A DNA stretch of 64,000 nt from Chaenocephalus aceratus (Eukaryota; Chordata; Actinopteri; Perciformes; Channichthyidae), in contig JAMFTG010000052.1 of the NCBI GenBank assembly GCA_023974075.1, forward strand, positions 1-64,000, given 5' to 3'. Positions 12,136 to 22,289 of this stretch are shown here, in pieces. The position numbers were made by a program, and so were the translations under genes. The notes beneath the pieces were generated by a model. It was not told the origin of the DNA and did no database searches. It saw nothing but the letters and a program-made list of their open reading frames with translations. Each line of letters opens with the position of its first letter. Position 1 is the stretch's first letter.

Positions 12136-13613
12136 TAGGGCTGTACAGTATTGAAAAAAACTGACATCGCGATTTCCCCCCCCTGCGGTATATTGCGTTT
12201 TTTTTAACCTGTTAAACCCCAAAGTCCCGGCGGGTACTTTACTTTTTTTTTTCACGACAGTGTCTCATGGGATCGTAATATTTAAGAACCTATTAATGTG
12301 TTATACCAGATTAACGGAAATAATCTTAGCTAACTGACGATACAAACCATTTTTACCAAAACAAAACACAAGTCTCATAAGAAGCATCGAAATGACCCCT
12401 TAGCGAAAAATGCTAACGCACTTTGGCACAGAACTCAAGATAAAAGTATCCATATTACTTATCGTAGCTGCACTTACAAGATATCCGATTAAAGCTGAGA
12501 CTCCATAGATTATTTAGGTATATAGTATCATCACTGAGTGATCTGAACTCGGACAGGGGAAGCAAACACAGACATCACAACACGTACCTTTACGTAGCTT
12601 CTAGGGGAGATGTCTCACCGTAGCTGTCAATCTGATTAAAAGACGTGTTCAATGGCATTAAAACGAGAAAGAAAAACGCGGCTGAATCGGTTAATCCATA
12701 GGTTTTTAACGTCTCTGTATAAAAAAAATGATTTAATTTATAATCCATAATTCCATTTTTATGTAAAAATCGCAGAGCAAAAGTTAGCTGCTAATGGTAG
12801 CCACCAGAGTGGCTGCTGCTCCAGTCTTGGCTATGCGGCAGTCCAGCGCAGTCCAACACACACACATTACCAAATAAGGAGTGAGTGTGACGCGTAGCCA
12901 AAACCGGAAGCTGCATACACTCTGGTGGCTACCATTAGCAGCTAACTGTTGTGCTCCGATTTTTACATAAAAATGGAATTATGGATTATAAACAATTGCT
13001 TCAAAGCCACAGATACATTATCAACCGATTCAGCCTTCTTTCTGAGCGTCAGAGCCAATGGAATCGAGGGGAACTCCCACATAGTCCTTATTTGGTAATG
13101 TGTGTGTGACTGCCGCAGAGCCAAGACCGGAAGCAGCAGCCTTTAGCAGCTAACTTCTGCTCTCCGATTTTTACATAGAAATGGAATTATGGATTATAAA
13201 TCAAATCATTTTTTTTATACAGAGACGTTAAAGACCTATGGATTAACCGATTCAGCCGCGTTTTTTCTTTCTCGTTTTAATGCCATTGAACACGTCTTTT
13301 GATCAGATTGACAGCTACGGTGAGACGATCTCCCGTAAAAGGTACGTGGTTGTGATGTCTGTGTTTGCTTCCCCTGTTGCGAGATCGGATCGCTCAGATA
13401 CTATACTTAAATAATCTGTTGAGTCTCAGCTTTAATCGGATATCTTGTATGTGCAGTTTCGATAAGTAATAAGGGTACTTTATTTTGAATTCTGTGCTAA
13501 AGTGCGTTAGCATTTTTATTTTTAATGAATAAAACCGCACGTCCCTGCGGTGTGAATACCGCGCATGCGCATACCGCGGTTATCGCCATGACACGGTATA
13601 TCGTTCAGCCCTA
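12136..13613. mobile_element. palindromic hAT-type non-autonomous element
   Basis: The left end starts TAGGGCTGTACAGTAT and the right end finishes ATATCGTTCAGCCCTA. An exact 8-bp duplication ATAGACAC flanks it (12128-12135 and 13614-13621), the hAT signature. The interior is a long imperfect inverted repeat: about 12650-12800 pairs with about 13150-13320, and part of the arm recurs at about 12930-13010. It has no transposase and is a deletion or foldback derivative that depends on an autonomous relative. Confidence 0.88.
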
Positions 13614-13835
13614 ATAGACACCCTTAAAATCACAATATATCAACAGCATTAGTTATAAGAAAATATATAAAATAAAAAGGAGGAAAGACAAGTAGATACC
13701 GGTGTGAGGATAAAAGAGAACAATAAACAACACACGTTACTACATACAGTACATGTCACATAGAGCACTTCACAATCACACAACAGAAACGAGGAGCAAC
13801 ATCCATGATCACAACATGTAACACTCACGCCATAC

Positions 13836-14140
13836 TCAACACAGACTAGTGTGTGCAGGGTTAGTTCTCAGTGAACCATGTTTTGAAGTGAGCTGTGTCT
13901 GTATGTCTTTGATTTGAATGGGTAGAGAGTTCCAGTGTTGTATTGCTGTGACCGAGAATGATGACTGACCAAAAGCACTCTTCCTGAATGGGACTGATAG
14001 GTCGCCACGTGTGGAGCTTCTAGTGGTCCGTCTGGTGTTGTTACGTTGAGTAACCAATGAGCTAAGAGGGGGAGGGGCTGTGTTGTGCAGGACTTTGTAA
14101 ACCAGAACGATGTTCCTATACTTTATTCAATTTTCCCAAC
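13836..14140 (-). pseudogene. LINE ORF2 C-terminal fragment
   Basis: Read on the minus strand, the translation runs from a VLHNTAPPPL-like stretch to SFSVTAIQHWNSLPIQIKDI. The WNSLP motif followed by a short basic tail is typical of the C-terminus of non-LTR retrotransposon ORF2 in vertebrates (L2/CR1/Rex-like). The frame shifts once near 14050. Endonuclease and RT domains are absent, consistent with a 5'-truncated insertion. Confidence 0.65.
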
Positions 14141-14859
14141 TCAGGATGTTTGCTTGTTGAGGATGGTACAGTGATGGGAGCGGTTAGGTTTCTGGTCCAG
14201 TACTTTGTTATACGTGCACACATAACGATTACTATTGCAATAAGGAAGACATAACACAAGTTAATAACGGTGAAAATTCTAGTTTTTGCTGCATGTTCGG
14301 AGTCGGCACTCACTCAACATCATCACTGTGGGTTCGGGGGTCTTTAGCTACTAGCTTGGTGTTAGCATGTTGCCTCTGCAGGTGCTTGGAGAGGATTGAT
14401 GTTGTGTTTGCAGCAGTGCACCTTACCGTCCACATTCCTGTCCTTCTTCTTCTTACAAATTAAAAATAATGGGCATACCTCCACCCCTCGAAAGTTATAG
14501 CTGTTGATGTCTCAGTCTGCAGCTCAACCCCTGAGACAAGCTGCATGTGGACAAGTCCGCGCAGATGTTACGCAAATATAAACCTGCGGTGGAAATCCCT
14601 CCAGTGACTTGAGATTTTTAAAATGTTAAAAGTTAGACCATCTTATCTACCCCTGGAACTAGCTAAACTGGTTATAAATGTTTATTATTTACTGTCATGT
14701 CGGGTCACTCATTACTGGATCAGCGAGCTGCATGAGACACAGACGGGCTGTCAGGAGAGAGAGAGAGAGGCTCCGCTCATTAAACCCCGCCGTGTTTGTT
14801 ATCCAAAGTGACTGTACACTTCTGAATGTTAGTAACTATAGTGTGATTATGAATTTCTA
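14141..14859. other. no feature recognised
   Basis: A short hydrophobic minus-strand frame at 14116-14313 and overlapping plus frames at 14623-14860 show no recognisable domain. A (GA)n run lies at about 14756-14771. Confidence 0.4.
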
Positions 14860-15240
14860 AAAGTACACACCCTTCTTGTGAGACTTGTGTTTTGTTTCGG
14901 TAAAAATGGTTCGTACAGTAACATGACACCCTGAAAGGCGAACCTCAGATATTTCCTGTGTGGATAATCTACTGGGATGTGGAAATACGCGTCTTTCAGG
15001 TCGACTGATGTGAACCAATCGTTTTGGCGCAGGAGACGCAACAGAGATGTGTGATTGAGCATTCTGAATTTGTATCTTTTGAGATATTTGTTCAGAGCCC
15101 TCAAATCTAGTATAGGCTGAATCCCGTTCCCCTCCCCGTTTGGGAACGAGGAAATACTTGGAATAAAAGCCGCTCTGACTCTGTTCGGCGGGTATTATAG
15201 ATATAGCCTTCTTGTCTAGTAGCGAGACAGGATCCGAGTA
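14860..15240 (-). pseudogene. DIRS-type reverse transcriptase fragment
   Basis: The minus-strand frame holds LDLRALNKYLK (about 15075-15110), then DWFTSVDLKDAYFHIPVDYP (about 14960-15025) and RKYLRFAFQG. These are the RT palm motifs typical of DIRS-like tyrosine-recombinase retrotransposons; the first catalytic Asp lies in SVDLKDAYFHI. A frameshift near 15135 separates an upstream YFLVPKRGG stretch. The YxDD part, RNase H and recombinase are absent. An intact RT would copy the element's RNA; this piece is dead. Confidence 0.8.
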
Positions 15241-15795
15241 CTTCTACTTTTACTCAAGTACAATATCTGAGTACTTATTCCACCTCTGGTAGCGTATTAG
15301 CCTGAATTGTAGCCACAAAATCACGCAGAGCTGCAATACAAAATAGACTCACAATGGTAACAAGTGGAAAATAATATTTACAAATGTGTACAATGATTTG
15401 TAGGTAATTTTGACTACTCAAGACACCTGACTTATACATATTCAAAGGAAGACTGTGTTCATTCTACAATTACATGGGAATAACACTAGAACCGCCATCG
15501 GGTCAATTTGACCCACAACTGTTTTTTTATTGTATGTAACTTTTTTTCAATAAAATATTAAAGTCTCCACAGTCTGTGACGTTTCCTGAAAGTATGTTAT
15601 GTAGCACCCTCTGTTGTTAAAAATGGTCAATATGAAGTCAGATTGAAGAAGCCATTTATATCTATTTCCGCCAGCTGGTCATATTGACCCCACCCCTTTT
15701 CGCGCAATTGGTTTTGTGTATAAACCATAGGTGTGAACATAAACATGACGTGTTGCTATAGCAACACCCTTTGTCTACTGCGGTTCCTTATAGAT
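15241..15795. repeat. small MITE fragments, piggyBac-like motif at 15486
   Basis: About 15236-15290 carries TTTTACTCAAGTACAATATC, a phrase I associate with fish MITE or SINE ends. About 15486 carries AGAACCGCCATCGGGTCAAT, and about 15680 carries GGTCATATTGACCC, similar to piggyBac-like MITE ends. I could not define a full element. Confidence 0.35.
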
Positions 15796-15830
15796 TGAGA
15801 GAGAGAGAGAGATATATATATATATATATT
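15796..15830. repeat. (GA)n(TA)n microsatellite
   Basis: A run of GA dinucleotides passes directly into TA dinucleotides. Confidence 0.95.
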
Positions 15831-16189
15831 TTGATAGCGACAGTCTGTAGTGAAGGAGCACGCTCTGCAGCAAACAGCTGTTTGCTTTTTCACCCAACAA
15901 CGACAACCGCCTCACGAAACGCTATGTTGTAGCGTTAATAAACGCAACAATTTTACAAAATTGCTTGTCAAATACCAATACCACAGGACCATTTTTTTTT
16001 TTAAGCAATATTTTTAGTGGCCCGAGCAGGCAAGTTGAAATTACGTTATGCTGGCCGGGGTGTGTCTAAATAGTGCTTCCGGGCCAGCGGGCCATTTATA
16101 ATGTCGAGCCCTGTATATCATATGAAAAGCTGAGAGTCCACAGATTCTATTGGTATACGTTTCATCCCTGTGCGATCAACAGAATATTA

Positions 16190-16600
16190 AACTTGTTTCG
16201 GCAAATTCAGATGATAAATACAACTTTGAAGCTTGTAAAGGCATAATTACAAGCGGAGAAAGGAGTAATTAATAACGTCACAGCAAGCGTAACAACAAAC
16301 GGTGTTTCTTGTGAGTGTTTCCCCGGTACACAAACACAATACACACAAACGCAAAAATACACAAACACACACACGCTCGCGAGCTTCCCCCAGACCAGTA
16401 ATACAAACGAAAATGTGTCTTCGGGTCAATGTGACAGATTTCGATAGAGCAAGTCACATTTGGTTTAGGCACGAAAACATACCACCAGTAGAAATACATT
16501 GCTTTTAAAATCGCTCTGTGTCGAATCAATAGATTATATTTCGTGACTATAACACGAAATGCCGTGAGAATTACTGGGTTGAATTACAAGTGAGTGCTTC
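16190..16600 (+). repeat. dispersed repeat with an inverted copy at 48545-49030
   Basis: Landmarks are GCATAATTACAAGCGGAGAA (about 16240), a CA-rich stretch at about 16320-16375, and AAATGTGTCTTCGGGTCAAT (about 16410). All recur in inverted order at about 48555-49000. The right part also matches 2160-2262. No coding capacity; probably a non-autonomous element. Confidence 0.65.
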
Positions 16601-16844
16601 ATCCTCTGAACACCACAGAATGGCGACTGTAACGCACATAAATGATTGTCCCCTGCAATTATTATCCCTCATGGAGTTCGCTATTCAGCTCGCTAACGTT
16701 AGCTTAAACAAACGTAACATGCAACGTTAGCCTAATGTAAAATGCTCTACTACGGCGTACCTTTCATGTGGCTCGTCAGCGCAAACTTTGCAGGAGGCTA
16801 CTCGTGGGCTTGACCCTCGGCTTGTATTTGTCAGCGCCATATTT

Positions 16845-16935
16845 AATAATAATAATAATGCATTACATTATTTATTAGAGCGCTTTTACAGGTGCTCAAA
16901 GCGCCTTACAAGTACACATTACACATATTAGACAT
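16845..16935 (+). repeat. LINE/SINE 3'-tail-like fragment
   Basis: (TAA)n is followed by TTATTTATTAGAGCGCTTTT and AAGCGCCTTACAAG, a phrase seen in fish retroposon tails. A related tail lies at 43533-43600. Confidence 0.4.
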
Positions 16936-16979
16936 GTAAGAGTCATTACTGCGGACATTACCCACAGGAGCGGGTTAAG

Positions 16980-17780
16980 TGTTGAAGGATAAAGATAAGG
17001 CAAATGTGGCAGTGAATATAATATATAGTGGGCCTATCATGGAAAAGCTAAGACATTGAGCTGTCTGAGTGGAAAAGTACAGTACTGTGTTAAAGTCCAA
17101 CTGCTGAGGAGCCTCAGTGGAAATATACTGTGTCAATACTGTGTGCAACAAAAATGCGGGGTCAACCAGATTAAGAACAGAGGCATCCTGTTATGTCCAA
17201 ATTGATAAGCTACAAGGTTGCAGACCTCATTATTCTCACACTAAATCACCCACCAAGCAGGCGCAACAGTTCACAAGGGCAGTCTTGTGAGTGAAACCAG
17301 ATAAGGAAGTGAGTGAAAGCAAATAAGGAAGAAGTAACAAAAGCGCGCCGAAGGCTAACCTAAGATTTGCTAGGGTAGCAACGGCAGATTACACCACAAG
17401 AGAGCAGCAAAGGTGGGGGCTCCGCTAGGAAACAGTATATAAGCAGGATGTATTCAGTACTCGAGGCTCTCTTCAACTGGGATCGTACACTGACGAGCTT
17501 GTCACGGTGAGAACTCAAGAAGGAGTCCAAGGCGCTTTGTGGTATAGTATCAGATTGATGTGTTTTTGTTGAACTGTGTAATAAAGTGCTTATTTGAAGA
17601 AAACAATCCATTGGAGTGCAACGTCTAGTTTTGTACAGCTAACAGAGAATAGTGTCTAGGACACAATTCCTTTTCCCTCAGAACTAAGAAAGGTCATCGG
17701 CGGATCCGGACGGCGACCCCGCTCTGGCCATATCCAAACGATCTGCGCGGAGGACGGACCTGGTCCGGTAGACTCCAACA
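16980..17780 (+). mobile_element. LTR of ERV family 1 (plus copy)
   Basis: The LTR starts TGTTGAAGG and ends ACTCCAACA, so TGTTG and CAACA form its short inverted ends. It contains a TATA-like TATATAA at 17436, an AATAAA at 17580, and is followed after three bases by a primer-binding site. The inverted LTR at 19559-20290 belongs to the same family but differs by many substitutions and indels, so neither copy is recent. On family knowledge the TATA box starts transcripts a short distance downstream and the AATAAA directs 3' processing. Confidence 0.85.
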
Positions 17781-17783
17781 GCT

Positions 17784-17801
17784 TGGTGACCCCGACGTGA
17801 T
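17784..17801 (+). promoter_or_regulatory. retroviral primer-binding site, tRNA-Trp type
   Basis: TGGTGACCCCGACGTGAT lies three bases after the LTR end and is complementary to the 3' end of vertebrate tRNA-Trp as I recall it. It would prime minus-strand DNA synthesis. Confidence 0.8.
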
Positions 17802-18119
17802 GGTCTAGAGCGGGGTAGTCTGGACACCGATGACCTTCTGAGAGGACACCAAAAAACATCGAGTTTACGGCTTTTAAGAGAAACCATCTCACACAATCAA
17901 AAACCCGGGTAACTCAGGATCAAGGTAAGCATCTGCCTGTTACAACAAATAGATGTGTTTGAAATACCACTAAATTTTAGGATTGTGTGAAAATGGCAGA
18001 AATAATTGTCTCAGCTAAAAAGTAAAGATAAAACGTAAATACAATTGTGTGCATTAAATAGATCAACAAGGGCATAAACAAATCTGTGGTGAGAAGTTAT
18101 GAGGATCCGCCGCGGTCCA

Positions 18120-18560
18120 AAGGAAGGTGTAAAACTGGTCGCCGTACCAGTAGCCATAGCACAGTGTAAAACTAGGCGAGGCCCTAGTATCTAAGGAAGG
18201 TGTAAAACTGGTCGCCGTACCAGTAGCCATAGCACAGTGTAAAACTAGGTGAGGCCCTAGTATCTAAGGGAAGGTGTAAAACTGGTCGCCGTACCAGTAG
18301 CCATAGCACAGTGTAAAACTAGGTGAGGCCCTAGTATCTAAGGAAGGTGTAAAACTGGTCGCCGTACCAGTAGCCATAGCACAGTGTAAAACTAGGCAAG
18401 GCCCTAGTATCTAAGGAAGGTGTAAAACTGGTTGCCGTACCAGTAGCCATAGCACAGTGTAAAACTAGGTGAGGCCCTAGTATCTAAGGAAGGTGTAAAA
18501 CTGGTCGCCGTACCAGTAGCCATAGCACAGTGTAAAACTAGGTGAGGCCCTAGTATCTAA
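18120..18560 (+). repeat. six 73-bp tandem units, two potential hairpins each, in the ERV leader
   Basis: Units start near 18120, 18193, 18266, 18340, 18413 and 18486. Each is two related halves, both starting GTGTAAAACT. The first half holds ACTGG...CCAGT and the second ACTAGG...CCTAGT, each able to form a short stem-loop in RNA. A further candidate stem (CTAGC...GCTAG) follows near 18577. The array sits between the primer site and gag, where retroviruses carry packaging and dimerisation signals; that role here is inference. Confidence 0.9.
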
Positions 18561-18633
18561 GAAAAGGTAGAAGACTAGCAAAAGACGCTAGCAACCAGAG
18601 AATCTAATAAAGAAAGATAAGAAAAAGTAGAAA

Positions 18634-19557
18634 ATGGAAGGCGAATTTGCGAGAGAAGAAGCACTAGGCTTCAAAATCCCAGATGTACGTCGCGAGGTTT
18701 GGAAAGAATGGGTGGAAGAAGGACAAAAAGAAGTTGAGAAAAAGGATCACAAAAAAAATGGGAAAAAGGGGTAGCAAAATTGTACCGGAAATTGACAGAT
18801 AATGGCATACTGACAGCACACAGACAAAGAACTAAGGATAAAAAAGGAGAGTTGTTAGGAGGGAAGGATACAAAGGGAATGTTCAAGAAAGCCACAGAGG
18901 GGCTTGAGGAGGAACTTTGCCGCCATAAAGGTATAGACCCGGGAAGATGGTCTTTAAAAAAGAAAACACACCAAGACGAACAAGAAAAACTAGAGCAGCT
19001 AATTAGGACCTCATATGCCATGGTTTCAGCCGCTATCCGCATGGAGGACAAGGATAAAACCACCCCGGCCACACAAGCCCCCCTAGTAGCCGCGCCAGTA
19101 GCAGCACCGGCAGTAAAAAACCCCGCAGTAGCAGAACCCCCAAAACCAGCAGAACCCATAATCAACCAAGAGAAAACACACGGCCGCCACCGCCCCAGCT
19201 CTCCTGTACCCCGAGCTCCCTAGAGAACAGCATGAGGTGCCACCCCCGTATAGCCCAGCCAACCCCTTCAGCCAGGCAATGCTGCACCCTATGAGGGCTG
19301 GACCCACCGACGGGTATTACCAGATAGAGGGAAAAGTCTTATTAAACCAAACATCCCCACCTTTGACCAGAGCAGGGGTACAAGGACCGTCCCCAGATAG
19401 GAACACAGCAAAGAAAGGGGAGGGGGAGCTAAAACAAGCGATCATGAAGACACAGATACTCCCCGAAGAAATGAAGGTAGGGCGTTAGCCGAGGCGAATT
19501 TAGAGGCCGAGTTAGCACAAAGAAACAGAAACTAGCAAAGGCTTCGCCGCCTGCAGA
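18634..19557 (+). pseudogene. gag: ERV family 1 gag, 5' part, frameshifted
   Basis: The ATG at 18634 opens a charged protein of about 46 codons that runs into a stop near 18771. The next frame (18760-19223) continues with a Lys/Glu-rich helical stretch containing KLYRKLTDNGILTAHRQR, then an Ala/Pro-rich linker. A second frame change leads to 19237-19488, which holds VPPPYSPANPF, a PPPY late-domain-type motif. This resembles the matrix and linker part of a retroviral Gag. Capsid and nucleocapsid are missing: the gene is cut at 19558 by the inverted LTR. At least two frameshifts plus the truncation make it non-functional. Confidence 0.7.
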
Positions 19558-19558
19558 G

Positions 19559-20290
19559 TGTTGGAGTCTACCGGACCAGGTCCGTCCTCCGCGCAGATCG
19601 TTTGGATATGGCCAGAGCGGGGTCGCCGTCCGGATCTGCCGATGACCTTTCTTAGTTCTGAGGAAAAGGAATTGTGTCCTAGACACTATTCTCTGTTAGC
19701 TGTACAAAAACTAGACTTTGCACTCCAATGGATTGTTTCTTCAAATAAGCACTTTATTACACAGTTCAACAAAGATATATCAATCCATACTATACCACAA
19801 AACGCCAGCGCCTTGGACTCCTTCTTGAGTTCCCACCGTGACAAGCTCGTCAGTGTGAGATCCCAGTTGAAGAGAGCCCCGAATCCTGAATATATCTTGT
19901 TCTTTATAGTATTTGCTGTGAAGCCCCCACCTTTGGTGCTCTCTCTTACTGTAATCTGCCTTTTCTGCCCAGCAACACCCAGATTTAGCCAAGGTCAGGC
20001 CAGGGCCCTACTCCCTCTTCCTAATTTCGATGTGTCCATTATTACCTGCTTTATCTGGTTTTCTCTCATAAGACAGTTGCGCCTTTTGAAGGTCGGGGCC
20101 ACACATACTGTAACATGGTGTTCTAGTTCTTGAAGATAACAGGATGTAGCCGACCAACTGCTGAGGCACCTCAGCAGTAAACTTTAACACAGTACTTTTT
20201 CACTCAGACAGCTCAATGTTTTTAGCGTTTCCTTTACAGGATTTACTATATCTTATATTGTTACTTTTGCCTTATCTTTATCCTTCAATC
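19559..20290 (-). mobile_element. 3' LTR of ERV family 1 (minus copy)
   Basis: This is the inverted relative of 16980-17780. On the plus strand it starts TGTTGGAGTCTACCGG at 19559, which is the LTR's 3' end, and finishes CCTTCAATC at 20290, where CCTTCAACA would be expected. It is preceded on the minus strand by a polypurine tract and env, which identifies it as a 3' LTR. It abuts the truncated plus-strand gag exactly, as if this provirus had inserted into the other. Confidence 0.85.
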
Positions 20291-20306
20291 CCCCTTTTGC
20301 CCCATT
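20291..20306 (-). promoter_or_regulatory. retroviral polypurine tract
   Basis: The minus strand reads GGGGCAAAAGGGGG immediately before the 3' LTR, the position and composition expected for the plus-strand primer. Confidence 0.75.
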
Positions 20307-20567
20307 CTAATGATTGGGGCAACATAGCATTATTAGTAGACATAGCCCATTGATTTTCACATTTTTTACTCATGTAACTGCTCCAACCTGTGCACGTCCT
20401 TTTCGGGTTGCTTTTTCTTATGGCTCTGAGGTTGAACATGGTATGGTCCGCCGTTGGGTACCCAGAACTTTAAACTTTCTTTTTCAGAGCCTCAGCAGCC
20501 AGAACACACAATTTTATCACATACAGGTTGGAGGAAGGTTATACATTACATTTTATTTTAATTCGTT

Positions 20568-21400
20568 TTAAGCAGTGTCCATTTCCCATCGTCCATACGA
20601 TGGTGCGCTAGGTGGAGTGGGGAAGGAGTCTTCCCTAGCTAGGTCTTCCTCATTATCTTCCCCTTTTGCGTCTACTAGGGCCATTTGTTGAGTTGGTGTG
20701 GGTGACGTTATTGCGGCGCCGATCAGTCTCTCAACCAGGGATCTTAAACAGGGAATGCAACAGCATCCGCACAGAGTGAGGACTGCTGCAAACACCGCTA
20801 TGGATACTAAGGTCGAGGTCACCAATCCTTTATAGTTACCGAAAACCGACATCCATCTGTCCCACCTGCTCTCATCAATCCCAGACATTTCCTTCATTTT
20901 GTTGTTAAGGGTTTTCAGCCCGTGTAAAGCTGCTTGTAGAGACCCGTCAGCCGCAGTGTTGTTGGGGATGAAAGTGCAACATTGGTCCCCGAACATGAAA
21001 CAAACCCCACCCTTCTCGGCTAACAACATATCAAGGGCCATTCGGTTCTGATAGGCCATGAGTGATGTGGCTTTCAATTGCTCACTAACTGCCTTGAGTC
21101 CGAGGGTATGCAAAGTGTCAGCGAGATGTGTCTTAATGCATCTTTCTGGTTACATTGGGTGAAATTTGCCGTATCTACTGTGCCGGCCACATTGCGGACG
21201 TGTCTAGTTAGGCTGTTTTTTGGAGGAGAAAAGGTATCTTGTGTAGTTTCATTTTGTGGGGAATTTGGATTATTACTTTGGTCAATGATTTGCCTCCCCC
21301 TTTCACCCACTATGATAATGATTATTCCAACAATGATGAAAAAACAAAGTGTTAAGGTCAAGCAATAGAGGTGTTGGTTAGGTCCTGAGTTCTTCTTCAT
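20568..21400 (-). pseudogene. env: ERV family 1 env with surface subunit deleted
   Basis: Two overlapping minus-strand frames make up the relic. The first (21400-21074) starts with a signal-anchor: Met, a short polar stretch, then a hydrophobic run around residues 12-31 rich in Ile and Val. The second (21113-20568) is the transmembrane subunit: a heptad-like helix, a CFMFGDQCC motif fitting CX6CC, a transmembrane segment near residues 98-120 followed by a Cys-rich patch, and an acidic tail. A full retroviral Env is usually over 450 residues, so most of the receptor-binding surface part has been lost, with a frame change at the join. CX6CC is typical of gamma- and epsilon-like envelopes and links surface and transmembrane subunits. 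Not functional. Confidence 0.8.
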
Positions 21401-21490
21401 CTTCGTTTTTCTTGTAAAAGTTCTTTGGTGTATCAGTGTAGGTGAGTGTCTCTTGTGTGGTGTGTGTATGTGATGCGTGTGGTGTACCGC

Positions 21491-22275
21491 CTACTTTGGG
21501 GGAGCGGTCCCTTGTTGTGCCTCCTCGCCGGCTGTTATCTCCTGGGCTGTCGTTGGTTCTCCTGTTGTCTCCTCCTCCTCCTCGGTGGAGTCGATGTCCA
21601 CACTTGGGGGTTGGGGGGCTTCGGTTGTTTGCCTGATGTTCAGTTGGCCTAGGTCCTGGATGGTGTCAGCGAGGGTCCTGGTAGGTGCTGGTGCTTCCAC
21701 ACACCTGCTCCAGTGGTACCACGTGTCTCGTTTTCCGTCTACTCTGACTGCATGATCTGTTCGCTGGGTTACCTTGAGTGGTTCAGAGAACCTTGGAGCA
21801 CACCACTTGGGTTTGATCGTCTTCAGGCGGACGTATTCAGCGTCCCTGCTGCCCTCAGCTTCCTCTGTGTGTCCTTTGGCTCTGGCTGCTGTGGATTCGT
21901 CCGCGAACTCACAGCGTAGGCCCCTTTTAGGCCGTCCTGGCTTGCCGTGTCTTTGTCCCCCCGATCCGCTTACTGCGACTTCTGGGCTGCCTGCTAGAGA
22001 GATGTCTTTCAGATCCTCCTCCTCCGGCCCGCTGATGGCGGCTTCCGGGTCGACCTCCTCTGCGAGGGCCCCGTCTGTCCTGATGTCGTCCCTGGTCCTA
22101 GCAGGTGGTTTCCCCGCCGCACACTGGCACCAGCTGTCCCCCTTTCCTCCTATGCGGACGGCATGAGAGGTCCGCTGGGTCACTCGGTCGGGGCCGGAGA
22201 GCCACTTTGTCCTGATGACCTTCAGCCAGACGAACTCCGCTGTGTCGGCCTCCTGGGTCCCCCTTTTGGCGCCAG
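21491..22275 (-). pseudogene. pol: ERV family 1 pol C-terminus with internal duplication
   Basis: Read on the minus strand from about 22275, the frame is open to a stop at 21491. It contains LKVIRTKW then RVTQRTSHAVRI, matching the integrase C-terminal pattern (K-P-K-W/G-P-x-x-V...A-V-K-V). About 130 residues later the pattern recurs as LKTIKPKW and KVTQRTDHAVRV. The intervening and terminal stretches are acidic and Pro/Thr-rich. Catalytic integrase and RT domains are absent; upstream (plus-strand right) the sequence changes to unrelated AT-rich DNA near 22290. The duplication is the notable oddity. It lies upstream of env, as pol should. Confidence 0.7.
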
Positions 22276-22289
22276 CAACCTGTGTGGAG

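Noticed and set aside
18120..18560. CRISPR-like array (regular repeats with conserved hairpins)
   Set aside because: The units are contiguous with no unique spacers, and the context is a vertebrate ERV leader.
18671..19165. 164-codon minus-strand frame
   Set aside because: It is antisense to the gag relic; the plus frames have the Gag-like composition and the PPPY motif.
19558..20133. 191-codon plus-strand open frame
   Set aside because: It lies within the inverted LTR, antisense to it, and has no recognisable domain.
21491..22166. Plus-strand frames over the pol relic (up to 130 codons)
   Set aside because: They are antisense to the integrase-like frame, which has recognisable motifs.
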